From positions 9,872,501 to 9,936,500 of the forward strand of contig NC_066267.1 of the NCBI RefSeq assembly GCF_905404315.1: a DNA stretch of 64,000 nucleotides. The letters are read 5' to 3'. The position numbers were made by a program, and so were the translations under genes. How positions within the stretch are numbered: the first letter of the stretch is position 1; each line of letters begins with the position of its first letter. Below are positions 49,401-55,610 of this stretch, piece after piece. The notes under the pieces were generated by a model. It saw nothing but the letters and a program-made list of their open reading frames with translations, had not been told where the DNA came from and did no database searches. This DNA comes from Leptidea sinapis. Lineage: Eukaryota > Arthropoda > Insecta > Lepidoptera > Pieridae.

Positions 49401-52400
49401 TTGTCAGACAAAATTTGTACCACCCTATGTAATCCTATGAAATGTTATGAAAAGAGGACAAATAGGAGGAGGTGAAATAGAAAGAGCTAGGGCATTGGCT
49501 CAAATTCTATCAATTTGATTTTTCCTTGCTAAATTTCCTCCTTGTAAAATTAGCTGGTAAAAGTGATGCCTATTAATTTATATAAAACGTAATATCCTGA
49601 CATTGATAGCTAATAATTTTGTTTGAGCTCAAAATGGTTAGGCTGGCCCGAGAGCGCTTCAAATAGTAATATCAAAACCAACAAAATGAAAAGTTAATAT
49701 TGTAAGTTATCACAAAATTAGGGGGTTTGTTCTTATATTTTTAAAAATATGATTTCGTCACTTTCAGAGACTGAATTGAGAGATATGGTGAAAGAAGTAG
49801 ATCAAGATGGAAACGGTACTATAGAGTTCAACGAATTTCTCCAGATGATGTCCAAGAAAATGCGAGGGTCCGATGGTGAAGATGAACTGAGAGAAGCTTT
49901 TAGGTAATGTGATATATCATATTTATGCAATTGTTTTTTTTTTTTGCTAAATAAGCCTATACGTTCAGTGCACTACCTACTAGTACACTTAACATTTTCT
50001 TGTAATTAAAAATTGAGGTTTTTTGATCATGTCAAAAAAATAGATGAAATTAAATTGACTTCATAAATAAAAAGAGCAAAATGTGGATGAGGAATTCAAA
50101 CTACGCATCTGTTCTACGACCAGATTGAAGATGTACCTGCCGAAAAGCAGCCAGGCTTAGGCCCGATAGCGGACCCACCAAAGCGGGGTGGAGAGGAAAT
50201 TTATTTTGATAATTATTCAGATTTAGTTATTTCCACATTTCCTCTCCGCTTAGAGGAGATGTTTCATCTTTATATATATAATTCTTGTGTGCATGTGTAT
50301 GTCACTGAACTCCTCCTAGACGGCTGGACCGTTTTGATGATATTTTTGTGTGTTCCAGTGAATTTGAGATTGGTGTGTGTCTTCAGGTGGATTCGAAAAT
50401 GGTTTAGATTCACAATTAAACTACCTCCTAAACGGCTGGACTGATTTTGATGACATTTTTGTTTGTTTCAGTGAATTTGAGATTGGTTTAGATTCTCAAT
50501 TCCGTCCATATAATATAATTCTCCTGCTCATGTGTACGTTAGTGAACTCCTCCTAACGGCTGGACCGATTTTTCAAATTTAAGACGTGTGTACAGGACAA
50601 CGTCTGTTGGGTCCACTAGTTTTTGTATAGAATTTTGTGCTTGGCAGTCAAGCGTCAATAAAACATAAAGTTCTAATATCGTATACATTTATAAATTTAA
50701 TTAAATACATAGTGTAATTTTAATTACGTTATTCAAAGTAATCACTTATTTTGGATTGATAGAAATTTTTTTTTTGGAATCGCATTTGCAAGATTTTCAA
50801 AATTATTTAACTTTTGCAGTGCGTCTTTGCTTTTTTTTAATGAAGCTGCAAGGCCTCTTTATTCACTAATAGCTGATAATATCTGAGTGATTAAGAGAAT
50901 CGAAGTTGACTCCTCTTCGTCTTTATCGGTCTCACTTAGGGCTCCTTTTTGTGTGTTATTCACATTCTCATTAACATCTTCAATTCAGTAAAGTTCGTAG
51001 AGTGCCACATTTTCATCAATAGAAGAATATCCTGGTAAACCCTTCAATATTAGAGGTTCTTGTTATTCTGTTGTTGGCGTATTGGGCATATTAAAATGGG
51101 ATAACGAATTGTATTAAGCCTTTAGGAGAAGTTGTAAGGACTGGCGCAAAATGGCGGATTATCCGAGTATTCGTATTTAGTGTGATCGTATTAAGCGGGT
51201 TCTAACTTCTATGTATTACAAAATTATAAATGAGACATTTCTTTCTCAATAAATATAGGCAGATTTAAATAAATTTTAATACGCTGAGTTTAAGATTTTA
51301 TGGTGAAGTAGCTTGATTGATCATGTTGATCAGATCAAATAAATATGCTCCAGTTGTTGGTTTTTTTTTTTTATTTATTTTTTTACATTCAAAGTTTAAG
51401 AAGATCCGAGCGGCAGAGAGGAAAAAGATTGACGCGTTTGAGATGTGGTGTTGCAGACGGATGCTTCGCTAACGTTAGTGGATGGCAAAGAGAATAAACA
51501 AGTCTATCCTGGAGCAATTTCCCATTGGCACTAGATTGTCCACAATTTGCTATCAAAAGATCTTGGGATATTTTTGCCACATGACCCGACACCTTCCCAG
51601 TAATTTACATAAACTGATAGTCATAGGCCAGGTGGAGGGTGAAGAACCACTCGGACGATCATCCAGCCGCTGGTCGGACAAGATCAAGACACTCACTGGA
51701 CTACCATTTACGACCACAATAAGGAAAACTGAGGACCGAAAGGAGTTGAAGACTTTTGTGACCAATATTACGAAAACCTTAAAGTACGGACACAACCTTC
51801 AGAAACGAAGAATGCAACCAAAAAGAAGATTCAAATTTGAAGTTTATGCAGAAGTAATTGCAGACAGAAGCGCCTATTTCTGCCGAGAAGCTGTAATGTG
51901 TAAGCATTATTGTGTTTCGGTCTGAAGGGTGCCGTAGCTAGTGAAATTACTGGGCAAATGAGACTTAACATATTATGTCTCAAGGTGACGAGAGCAATTG
52001 TAGTGCCGCTCAGAATTTTTGGGTTTCTCAAGAATCTACTTCATTGTAATGGGTAGGGCGTATCACTTACCACCAGCTGGATGTCTTGCGCGTCTCATCC
52101 CTTATTTTCATAAAAATAATATATTTCAATGTTTCAAATGCTTCCTTTCAGAGTATTTGACAAGAACAACGACGGGTTGATATCGTCGGTGGAGCTTCGG
52201 CACGTGATGACCAACCTGGGGGAGCGGCTCAGCGAGGAAGAGGTGGACGACATGATCCGTGAAGCAGACCTGGATGGTGACGGCATGGTCAATTACGATG
52301 GTACTATTTATAAATAACTATACATCTACACAAGTAACGTAAATTCAAGACGTCTCAAAGCAAAAATGTAGATAATGAGAAAAAGAATAGTTGTGTACAA

Positions 52401-53314
52401 TAAATATAGTAAATATATTAAAATTATCTGTAATTAATATTATATTAATTAAATCATTTCTTATTACAAATAGTAAATATCATTGAAGTTGCAGTAATGG
52501 TGCCCATGAAGCTGGCAACGTTATCTCTCTTAAGGCCAAACTTATCAAATTCAAATTACATGGTAGGTCTGTAGGGAGATCTTATACCTATATAGGCATT
52601 CGTAAAGCGCTTAAAGTGTTTTAAATATATATACCATGGTATGTATATCAACGAGAAGATAATATACATGAAGCATGTGGTGCCCAAATAGAATATAAAT
52701 AACATATAAATAATTGGGTACGTTCGTACTTACAATGTTAAAGAAAAACTCTGTATTTATGATGAGTGACGGCAAAATTCAGAATGAAAGGAATTTCATC
52801 ATCACGTATTTTACCAGTGAGAGGCTCCTTTGCACAGGATGCCGGCTAGATTATGGGTTCCAAACTACGCCTATTTCTGCTGTAAAGTAGTAATGTGTAA
52901 GCATTATTGTGCTTATGTCTGAAGTGCACCGTAGCTAGAGAAATTACTGGGAAAATCTTATGTCTCAGAGTAACGAGCAAAATTGTAGTGCTGCTCAGAA
53001 TTTATGGGTTTTTTTAAGAATCCTAAGCGGCCTTGCATTGTTATGGGCAGGGCGTGTATTGACATTGGTAATTGTACCAACGAACTTCTCGTCTCGTCCC
53101 TTATTGTTATCCGTCCACGCACCGATCCATCTTGTGGGGAGCCTACCAACACTGCGTCTTCCGGTACGTGCTTAAAAAAATAGGTACACTACATACCTTT
53201 GTCTTATCCCATAATCATCGGCATCAAAAAAAAATTCTCATATTTGAATTTTATATTGAAGATTTTGTTCTATTTGTTTCAGAGTTCGTGACAATATTAA
53301 CGTCGAAAAACTAG
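25346..53314 (+). CDS. calmodulin-like four-EF-hand protein with basic N-terminal extension
   Basis: Seven exons with GT-AG introns give 711 nt, that is 236 residues plus stop, spread over 28 kb. The first 86 residues are a low-complexity Lys/Ala/Pro/Gly-rich tail (17 Lys/Arg, 2 acidic, including KKKKGHKH). The remaining 150 are calmodulin-like: LTEEQVAEFKEAF, then four EF-hands with loops starting DKDEDG, DQDGNG, DKNNDG and DLDGDG, each with Glu at position 12, ending EFVTILTSKN. By hand alignment to canonical calmodulin recalled from memory about 105 of 144 positions agree without gaps (near 73%). That is too divergent for true animal calmodulin, so it is a calmodulin-related sensor. The targets are unknown; the basic tail could bind membrane, RNA or nuclear partners (inference). 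The start codon is missing because the first visible exon opens at a splice acceptor. It could instead be called a calmodulin isoform with a long N-terminus. Confidence 0.88.
25431..27101. other. calmodulin-like intron a-b (1.7 kb)
   Basis: AT-rich sequence with one Helitron-like copy at 26355-26525. Nothing else is recognised. Confidence 0.6.
26355..26525 (-). mobile_element. Helitron-like element, 3' terminus CTAG
   Basis: The right part is the inverted counterpart of 8055-8160 (TTCGCATCGAATGGTG, AAGAGCCTCAAACAAAGACC). The left end CTAGCCGTTCCCGCC is a Helitron-type terminus. Confidence 0.5.
27102..27274 (+). CDS. calmodulin-like gene, exon b: Lys/Ala/Pro-rich extension
   Basis: This 173-nt exon has acceptor AAATCCAG and donor GTGAGA. 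It encodes a repetitive basic stretch (KTPVKPSAQKGSVKTAPPKQ, a five-Ala run, KKKKGHKH) ending in a hydrophobic segment QYELIVTINL. It ends in phase 0, directly before the calmodulin part. GC content and codon use (GCG GCC GCG) stand out from the AT-rich surroundings, which supports coding. Confidence 0.82.
27397..27830 (-). mobile_element. jockey-like LINE fragment with 3' tail
   Basis: The minus-strand frames read LALLICVFYRINQGECSEDL, RTTCNKLEYHSHHL, STVRFSRNVLPP and KKSAYTFLQGQR, and the tail ends in CCATAAAA. It lies 120 bp downstream of exon b of the calmodulin-like gene. Confidence 0.65.
28051..29060 (+). mobile_element. maT-type mariner relic, copy 2, split by a Helitron
   Basis: It encodes the catalytic middle and C-terminal part: QQDSAPGHKAR, a stop, TQSWLETNVLEFIRDKDWPS and GLNPLDYDLWSVLESTACSK. 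The spacing from the Asp of QQDSA to the Asp of NPLDY is 37 residues, the DD37D pattern of maT. The N-terminal half is missing. A 432-bp Helitron (28286-28717) sits inside the gene. Confidence 0.78.
28286..28717 (+). mobile_element. Helitron nested in mariner, with two 3' ends
   Basis: It starts TCTATACTAATATATAAAG and ends GCCGGGTCAGCTAG, inserted exactly between A and T of the mariner text CACCA/TGTTC. That is the Helitron rule (5'-TC, CTRR-3', AT target). A second, internal terminus GCCGGGTCAGCTAG ends at 28588. Confidence 0.75.
29365..29402. repeat. hairpin, 13-bp arms
   Basis: ATATCGAGGAGTA and its exact complement around a 12-nt loop. Confidence 0.6.
29560..29674 (-). mobile_element. 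S2 copy 5, tRNA-like part and 3' module only
   Basis: The tRNA-like part is 29603-29674 on the minus strand, with D-arm GGTTAGAGC, stem CGGGC/GCCGG and loop ACGGAAC. The 5' module is absent. Confidence 0.55.
30739..31438. mobile_element. 700-bp TIR element, copy 1
   Basis: Two long imperfect inverted repeats (GATTCTGGATCAGTTAGCC and TAACATTAAAACAC against their complements near 31340-31435) bound a body with GAATCGCTCATTTTTT and CGACGTTCTGGTAGTG. A separate hairpin (TTAAAACACGAATGTGATA and complement) precedes them. There is no clear protein. Confidence 0.5.
31684..31908 (+). mobile_element. S1 copy 7, internally deleted
   Basis: The middle is shortened (the GCCGCTCAG hairpin is missing). 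Its 3' end abuts the FB2 element directly. Confidence 0.68.
31908..32773 (+). mobile_element. TIR element FB2, copy 2, with long internal palindrome
   Basis: It has the same termini (AACCGACTTCAAAA, TTTTGAAGACGGTTG). Within it, 32386-32525 is an inverted copy of its own right end, 32630-32770, around a GC-rich centre, giving a hairpin with arms of about 140 bp. Confidence 0.6.
33868..34177 (+). mobile_element. S1 copy 8
   Basis: Full length and close to the family consensus. The 121-codon open frame over it is not a gene. Confidence 0.75.
34435..34690 (-). mobile_element. S3 tRNA-headed SINE, copy 2
   Basis: Same body as 16880-17147. The tRNA-like head (34638-34687) has lost the anticodon arm but keeps the B-box. 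Confidence 0.65.
35925..36302 (-). mobile_element. Helitron, non-autonomous, 378 bp
   Basis: Same family as 23368-23746, with the same termini and A/T target. High identity suggests fairly recent spread of this family. Confidence 0.75.
36424..36625 (+). mobile_element. S2 copy 2
   Basis: The tRNA-like part is 36528-36600 with anticodon stem CTGGC/GCCAG (both sides changed compared with copy 1), loop ACGGAAC, T-arm GTGGG/CCTGC paired with wobbles. Confidence 0.7.
36772..37076 (-). mobile_element. jockey-like LINE fragment with internal deletion
   Basis: The minus strand reads LALRRDVASLCVFYRIYHGV, CSEELFYLIPAAEFHLRTTR and HKLGYHPHHLD, then jumps to the 3' tail. At the junction a 16-bp stretch (GGTGAGGATGATATCC) is duplicated, which marks the deletion point. 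Confidence 0.65.
37293..37557 (+). mobile_element. S1 copy 9
   Basis: 5' shortened and lacking the CAAATGAGACTTAACATC block. It lies 330 bp upstream of exon c. Confidence 0.7.
37888..37921 (+). CDS. calmodulin-like gene, exon c: SEYGLTEEQVA (34 nt)
   Basis: This short exon lies between acceptor ATTTTCAG and donor GTATGT. It reads SEYGLTEEQVA plus one base, matching the LTEEQIA N-terminus of calmodulin. It starts in phase 0 and ends in phase 1, like the small second exon of animal calmodulin genes. Confidence 0.88.
37922..39102. other. calmodulin-like intron c-d (1.2 kb)
   Basis: About half of it is an RTE-like LINE 3' fragment. The open frame at 38064-38291 has no recognisable content. Confidence 0.6.
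38345..38915 (+). mobile_element. RTE-like LINE, 3' part of reverse transcriptase ORF
   Basis: The frame from 38498 reads MIYGTQTWSLTMGLMRKLTV, AMLGVSLRDRIRNEEIRRRT and LKWQWARHIIRRTDGRRSSK, the hallmark C-terminal region of RTE-class LINEs. It ends in a (GAT)n tail at about 38890-38911, as in RTE 3' ends. It lacks the endonuclease and most of the RT, so it is a dead 5' truncation. Confidence 0.75.
39103..39204 (+). CDS. calmodulin-like gene, exon d: EF-hand I
   Basis: This 102-nt exon (acceptor TGTACTACAG, donor GTTAGT) encodes EFKEAFMLFDKDEDGTITMA and then ELGVVMRSLGQRPS. The first EF loop D-K-D-E-D-G-T-I-T-M-A-E is canonical at positions 1, 3, 5, 9 and 12. Confidence 0.93.
39642..39715 (+). 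pseudogene. tRNA-like sequence with A and B boxes
   Basis: TAGCTCAGATGG (A-box like) and GGTTCGAATCC (B-box) are spaced as in a tRNA, and the T-arm CTGG/CCAG pairs. The acceptor and anticodon stems do not pair. A line of LINE/SINE-type text (CTCGGAAACGGCTCCAACG) lies just upstream from about 39510, so it may be the tRNA end of a SINE. Confidence 0.4.
39823..39905 (+). pseudogene. decayed tRNA-Leu-like sequence
   Basis: It resembles a tRNA-Leu with a long variable arm: GGCCGCACGGTCTAAAGC as D-arm, perfect anticodon stem CCAGA/TCTGG, variable arm, T-loop TTCGAAC, 3' acceptor ACCTGAC. The 5' acceptor GTCATTT pairs only partly and the T-stem GTAGG/CACAC has two mismatches. The seven-nt loop TTTCAGC would give anticodon TCA, which is not a leucine anticodon. 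A T-run follows. It is best read as a pseudogene or SINE head. Confidence 0.55.
40485..40843 (-). mobile_element. chimeric Helitron, 359 bp
   Basis: The 3' end (CTGTCAGGTCAGCTAG) and adjoining part are the family of 23368, but the 5' end (TCTTAATATATATAAATTAC, then CGTGACACGTTGTTTGTCCG) is unrelated to it. A and T flank it. Confidence 0.65.
41515..41588 (-). tRNA. tRNA-Thr (anticodon AGT)
   Basis: A 74-nt cloverleaf starts GGCGCCGTGGCTTAGTTGG. The D-stem is GCTT/AAGC, the anticodon stem CCTGT/ACAGG closes loop CTAGTAA (anticodon AGT), and the T-arm loop is TTCGAAT. The A and B boxes are intact. The acceptor stem has one mismatch (G4 with G69, where G-U is usual). A run of eight T follows about 10 nt downstream on the same strand, fitting a Pol III terminator. 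It lies antisense inside the intron between exons d and e of the calmodulin-like gene. It charges threonine for ACN codons (ACU directly, ACC by inosine). Confidence 0.85.
41661..42039 (+). mobile_element. dispersed repeat, copy 2 of the 11296 family
   Basis: It starts AATAGCTGATGCCCGCGAAT and contains TCCTATTCCAGTTCC, CGCTCCCGTTCTCAAC and ATCAAAATCGGTTCAGTAG. It lies just beside the tRNA-Thr gene. Confidence 0.5.
42312..42763. mobile_element. nested palindromic MITE cluster (GGCCGTTCCC termini)
   Basis: GGCCGTTCCC at 42312 pairs with GGGAACGGCC at 42601 and again with 42754; a further GGCCGTTCC lies at 42626. The blocks TTATTGGGACAGAAAAGTCA (about 42518) and its inverse (about 42678) mirror each other. 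Probably two copies of one small TIR element lying head to head. Confidence 0.5.
43035..43378 (+). mobile_element. P-superfamily-like MITE, copy 3
   Basis: 344 bp, termini CACGGAC and GTCCATG, perfect 8-bp duplication GTTTCACA (43027-43034 and 43379-43386). The start at 43224 reads MPSCVVKKCQNNTTKVYVD then stop. It lies in the intron between exons d and e. Confidence 0.72.
44553..45295. mobile_element. 700-bp TIR element, copy 2
   Basis: Same organisation as 30739-31438, same orientation, roughly 90% alike by eye. The left hairpin has an extra piece, TCACGAGGCGAAGCCGAG. The termini TTTATCTACACCCA and TGGGTGTAGATAAA are perfect inverted repeats here. Confidence 0.55.
45478..45670 (-). mobile_element. 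S2 copy 3
   Basis: The tRNA-like part is about 45495-45564 on the minus strand: GAACGGT acceptor start, CTCGC/GCGAG, loop ATGGAAC. The 3' acceptor is damaged by a small deletion. Confidence 0.68.
46958..47264 (+). mobile_element. S1 copy 10
   Basis: Full length and close to consensus, with A-tail. Confidence 0.75.
48180..48418 (+). mobile_element. jockey-like LINE 3' end
   Basis: It reads WRSSTERFSRSFLPRATKLW, NEIPCALFPRRYHMGTFKKS and AYTFLKGPQRS, and ends CTCCTATTCCATAAAAAA. The poly(A) abuts an S2 tRNA-like copy at 48419. Confidence 0.65.
48419..48625 (+). mobile_element. S2 copy 4
   Basis: The tRNA-like part is 48535-48606: GAACAGT/ATCGTTT acceptor, CTCGC/GCGAG, loop ACTGAAC. Its 5' end follows the poly(A) of a LINE copy directly. 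Confidence 0.68.
49128..49384 (+). mobile_element. S1 copy 11
   Basis: Both ends present, several small deletions. It lies 380 bp upstream of exon e. Confidence 0.68.
49768..49903 (+). CDS. calmodulin-like gene, exon e: EF-hand II and linker
   Basis: This 136-nt exon (acceptor ACTTTCAG, donor GTAATG) encodes TELRDMVKEVDQDGNGTIEF, then NEFLQMMSKKMRGSDGEDEL and REAF. Loop II is canonical. The linker MRGSDGEDEL differs from the calmodulin linker MKDTDSEEEI. The exon ends in phase 2 within an Arg codon. Confidence 0.94.
50267..50619 (+). mobile_element. Helitron with internal duplications, 353 bp
   Basis: It starts TCTTTATATATATAATTC and ends GTCTGTTGGGTCCACTAG between A and T. The block with GAACTCCTCCTA and GGCTGGACCG occurs three times inside in varying form. 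Confidence 0.65.
51370..51820 (+). mobile_element. LINE reverse transcriptase C-terminal fragment
   Basis: The frame reads RINKSILEQFPIGTRLSTIC, ILGYFCHMTRHLPSNLHKLI and GEEPLGRSSSRWSDKIKTLT, and upstream FEMWCCRRMLR. These are typical of the C-terminal region of RTE/jockey-type LINE proteins. The 147-codon open frame continues into the adjacent S1 copy and is not a host gene. Confidence 0.65.
51868..52117 (+). mobile_element. S1 copy 12, next to the exon f acceptor
   Basis: 5' truncated at CGCCTATTTCTGCC, where it joins the LINE fragment. Its A-tail ends 34 nt before the acceptor of exon f. Confidence 0.7.
52152..52300 (+). CDS. calmodulin-like gene, exon f: EF-hands III and IV
   Basis: This 149-nt exon (acceptor CTTTCAG, donor GTACTA) encodes RVFDKNNDGLISSVELRHVM, TNLGERLSEEEVDDMIREAD and LDGDGMVNYD. 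Both loops are canonical. The exon is clearly GC-rich compared with its intron flanks. A SINE-like copy ends only 34 nt before its acceptor. Confidence 0.94.
52465..52545 (-). repeat. short dispersed repeat, copy 2
   Basis: Second copy of the repeat at 12548-12640, in the intron between exons f and g. Confidence 0.35.
52812..53110 (+). mobile_element. S1 copy 13
   Basis: Near full length, diverged. It lies between exons f and g, ending 170 bp before exon g. Confidence 0.7.
53113..53170 (-). mobile_element. short RTE-like LINE fragment
   Basis: TCTTGTGGGGAGCCTACC and ACACTGCGTCTTCC correspond, in reverse, to the 38.74-38.78 kb part of the RTE copy. It sits between an S1 copy and the last exon of the calmodulin-like gene. 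Confidence 0.45.
53283..53314 (+). CDS. calmodulin-like gene, exon g: C-terminus and stop
   Basis: The acceptor TTTGTTTCAG is followed by AG TTC GTG and on, reading EFVTILTSKN and TAG at 53312-53314. This matches the C-terminus EFVTMMTSK of calmodulin with one extra Asn. A GC-rich stretch follows the stop and is dealt with in the findings. Confidence 0.9.
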
Positions 53315-53531
53315 TATGCAGCAGAACCGGCACGAGTTCAACCCTCCAGGCCAAGCCCCCCAAGGGAACTGTGCCCACGTGGAGGTACAGAAACTCTCAT
53401 ATAGTGCGCGGATATTCAGTGATAACTTAATAAGTGTACAAGTTATATAAGGTGTTATATTGTTTTATCTTGTTATTTAAGATGGAACTAAATTTACAAA
53501 GGCCCAAAATTAAACCAAGGATTTACATAAT

Positions 53532-53537
53532 AATAAA
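53532..53537 (+). promoter_or_regulatory. possible poly(A) signal of the calmodulin-like gene
   Basis: The first AATAAA after the stop codon lies about 220 nt downstream. In AT-rich DNA this hexamer is common by chance, so the assignment rests on position only. Confidence 0.3.
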
Positions 53538-54272
53538 ACGCATTTATGTTGTCTGATTTTCCCTTTTTACTTCAAAATGGGCTAAAGTGGCAATGTCTAT
53601 AAACTGTTATAAACTTGGCACACGCTTGCGTCTTTTCAAAAGCAGTTCGAGTGTTCAAAAGCTCTGATAAGATTGTCTTGTAAATATTAATAATAATAAT
53701 TAAAAGGTTTATTTGGCTGAAAAAGTTTACAGAAATTTTATAACTAATAACAATATGGACATTTAAAAACCAAAATGGTGTCTAGTCAGCATTATGTTGG
53801 GAATTTTACTTCTCAACGCTGGTACTCTTTAGACACCGTAGAAGCCAGACTTCGAGTTAAATATTTATTAATTAAAATAGATATCAAATCCCCCAAGTTT
53901 ACTGCTACCATAAATATTGGCAATGATATAAATAACATGTGTTGTAGTCTAAATTGTCCCAATATAGTGAAAAATATTTCTGTATTAGCGCCTGATAAAT
54001 TCTATCAGCAAATTTGTAGAGATGCATAAAGTGTAGCTCAAGTATTAGGAAAGGCAGAACAGGCTAGGAACGCTCTCGTTGTTTCTTCTCTCTAGAGTAA
54101 ATTAGAAACATGCCAGTTGGTGACTTACCGCCGGGTACTTTGTACGGGATGCTGGCTAGGTAGGAACCATTGACAATATCGATTCAAGACCAACTTTGCT
54201 GATACATCTTTAAAAATCATAAAAACAGGCAGCCTAGTGAAACTCTCTAAGATAAAAGCGATTCATTCGATT

Positions 54273-54426
54273 GTATGAAACGTGCAGTCATTGACCGATT
54301 GACAGATGATGGCTAAAATCCAATACGTCTTAAGCTCTCAAACTTAGCTGGATTATACTTCGTCGCCAATCGCCAGTCTGTAATTACTACGATTTCAAAC
54401 CTGTCAAATCACTGCACGTTTCATAC
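54273..54426. mobile_element. small TIR element, 154 bp
   Basis: Perfect 16-bp inverted ends GTATGAAACGTGCAGT enclose 122 bp without coding potential. There is only one copy in the window and no clear target duplication. Confidence 0.4.
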
Positions 54427-54779
54427 TAAACTAAATTTCAATTTTTACGCAGTCCTGCCTCTTATTACGAAGTATTTACATACTCTTTGCAGTTAGCTTT
54501 GTATTTGCACGAAAAAGATCCAAATAATGTGAGTTTTGTTGAGTGTTAATTTCTTTTAGATTTGTCTATATCCAATTTGAAACGTGTTTATCCTCTACAC
54601 CATGCCATTACTAATTGTGACAGTAATCACGACCATCATGTTTTTAAAACATCTTTACACATACAATCAGTTCAAGCTCTAAAGGTTGTTTGTATCCAAT
54701 ATACGATAATTTATATTTATACAGTTAATTCTTTATAACTTCTTATGAAATAATTTAGATTACTTGAACACGACTCATA

Positions 54780-55015
54780 TATTGGATGCAGGACCTTACA
54801 AACTAATTTGTAATGTATATTACAGCCATTGTAAAATACTCTATTTCATTCAAAAGAGTGGCCGTTGAGTTTCTTATATGTTCTTCTCACGAGCTCAACT
54901 TTTTACTAACATTATGTTAAATACAGTAATTTAAAAGAAATATCTGTAGTGACGATTCAAAAGCGCTTAGTTTAAGCCTATTTGAATAAAGTTATATGAG
55001 TTTGACTTTGACTGT
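54780..55015 (+). mobile_element. LINE 3' end fragment, diverged
   Basis: It carries the same kind of tail (GAGTTTCTTATATGTTCTTC, then TTTGAATAAAGTTATATGAG) but is more diverged than the other copies. Confidence 0.4.
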
Positions 55016-55106
55016 CATGTTGACTCGCAGAATTCTGGCACTATACTCTCAACACTCAAAAAAATTTACAACATTTGGATATTTTTGGATTTCCGGAAAA
55101 TAACTC

Positions 55107-55610
55107 TTATTTTTTTCTGCCATTAAGCGGAAATGTGCCAGAGTTATTCTGCTTTGGTTTGAAGATATCCGTAGCTAGTGAAATAATTGGATTAATAAGA
55201 ATTAACATAAAAAAAATATTGAAGCAGGCGTTACTTTGCGGAAATCCATAATTATACAAATGATTTGAGTTTTCTTTAGTGTTAATTCTGCCAATATTCG
55301 GCTTTAAAAAATTCGACACGTGTTTCGCCTCTACACGAGGCATCCTCAGGACGTGTTGTCTCGCCAAAATCTGACACGAGACTCTCGTGTCGAATTGTTT
55401 AAAGACGAATATTGGCGGAATCAACACTAAAGAAGACTCAAATCATTTGTATGAGAATTAACATGTATTGTTTCAAAGTGACTAACACAATTGCCATGCA
55501 AGACTTTTGGGTTCAACGAATAATCTTGAGCGGCACTGTATCGCAGTGGGCAGGGTGTATCACTATTAGCTGAATGTTTTGCTAGTTTCGTCTATTCTTC
55601 TCATAAAAAT
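55107..55610 (+). mobile_element. S1 copy 14, interrupted by FB1
   Basis: Left part 55107-55208 and right part 55456-55610 together form one S1 copy; the gap is the FB1 element. Confidence 0.65.
55209..55455. mobile_element. fold-back element FB1, copy 2, inserted in an S1 copy
   Basis: Arms as in copy 1; the centre is in the opposite orientation (GGACGTGTTGTCTCGCC). AATTAACAT occurs on both sides (55200-55208 and 55456-55464) as a probable target duplication. It splits the S1 copy 55107-55610. Confidence 0.68.

Larger units (their letters stand above)
39205..49767. other. calmodulin-like intron d-e (10.6 kb)
   Basis: It carries the tRNA-Thr gene, two tRNA-like relics, a chimeric Helitron, a palindromic MITE cluster, a P-type MITE, the second copy of the 700-bp TIR element, tRNA-like S2 copies, S1 copies and a LINE fragment. 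The stretches 43400-44540, 45700-46950 and 47270-48170 show nothing I can name. Confidence 0.6.
49904..52151. other. calmodulin-like intron e-f (2.2 kb)
   Basis: It holds a Helitron, a LINE RT fragment and a 5'-truncated S1 copy. The S1 copy nearly touches the acceptor of exon f. Confidence 0.65.
52301..53282. other. calmodulin-like intron f-g (1.0 kb)
   Basis: It contains a short repeat shared with 12548-12640, one S1 copy, and a short RTE fragment on the minus strand. Confidence 0.6.

Noticed and set aside
51482..51925. Longest open frame in the window (147 codons)
   Set aside because: It runs through a LINE reverse-transcriptase fragment into an S1 repeat; not a host gene.
53775..54029. 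84-codon open frame downstream of the calmodulin-like gene
   Set aside because: No recognisable family and codon use like the AT-rich background; could be a transposon scrap.
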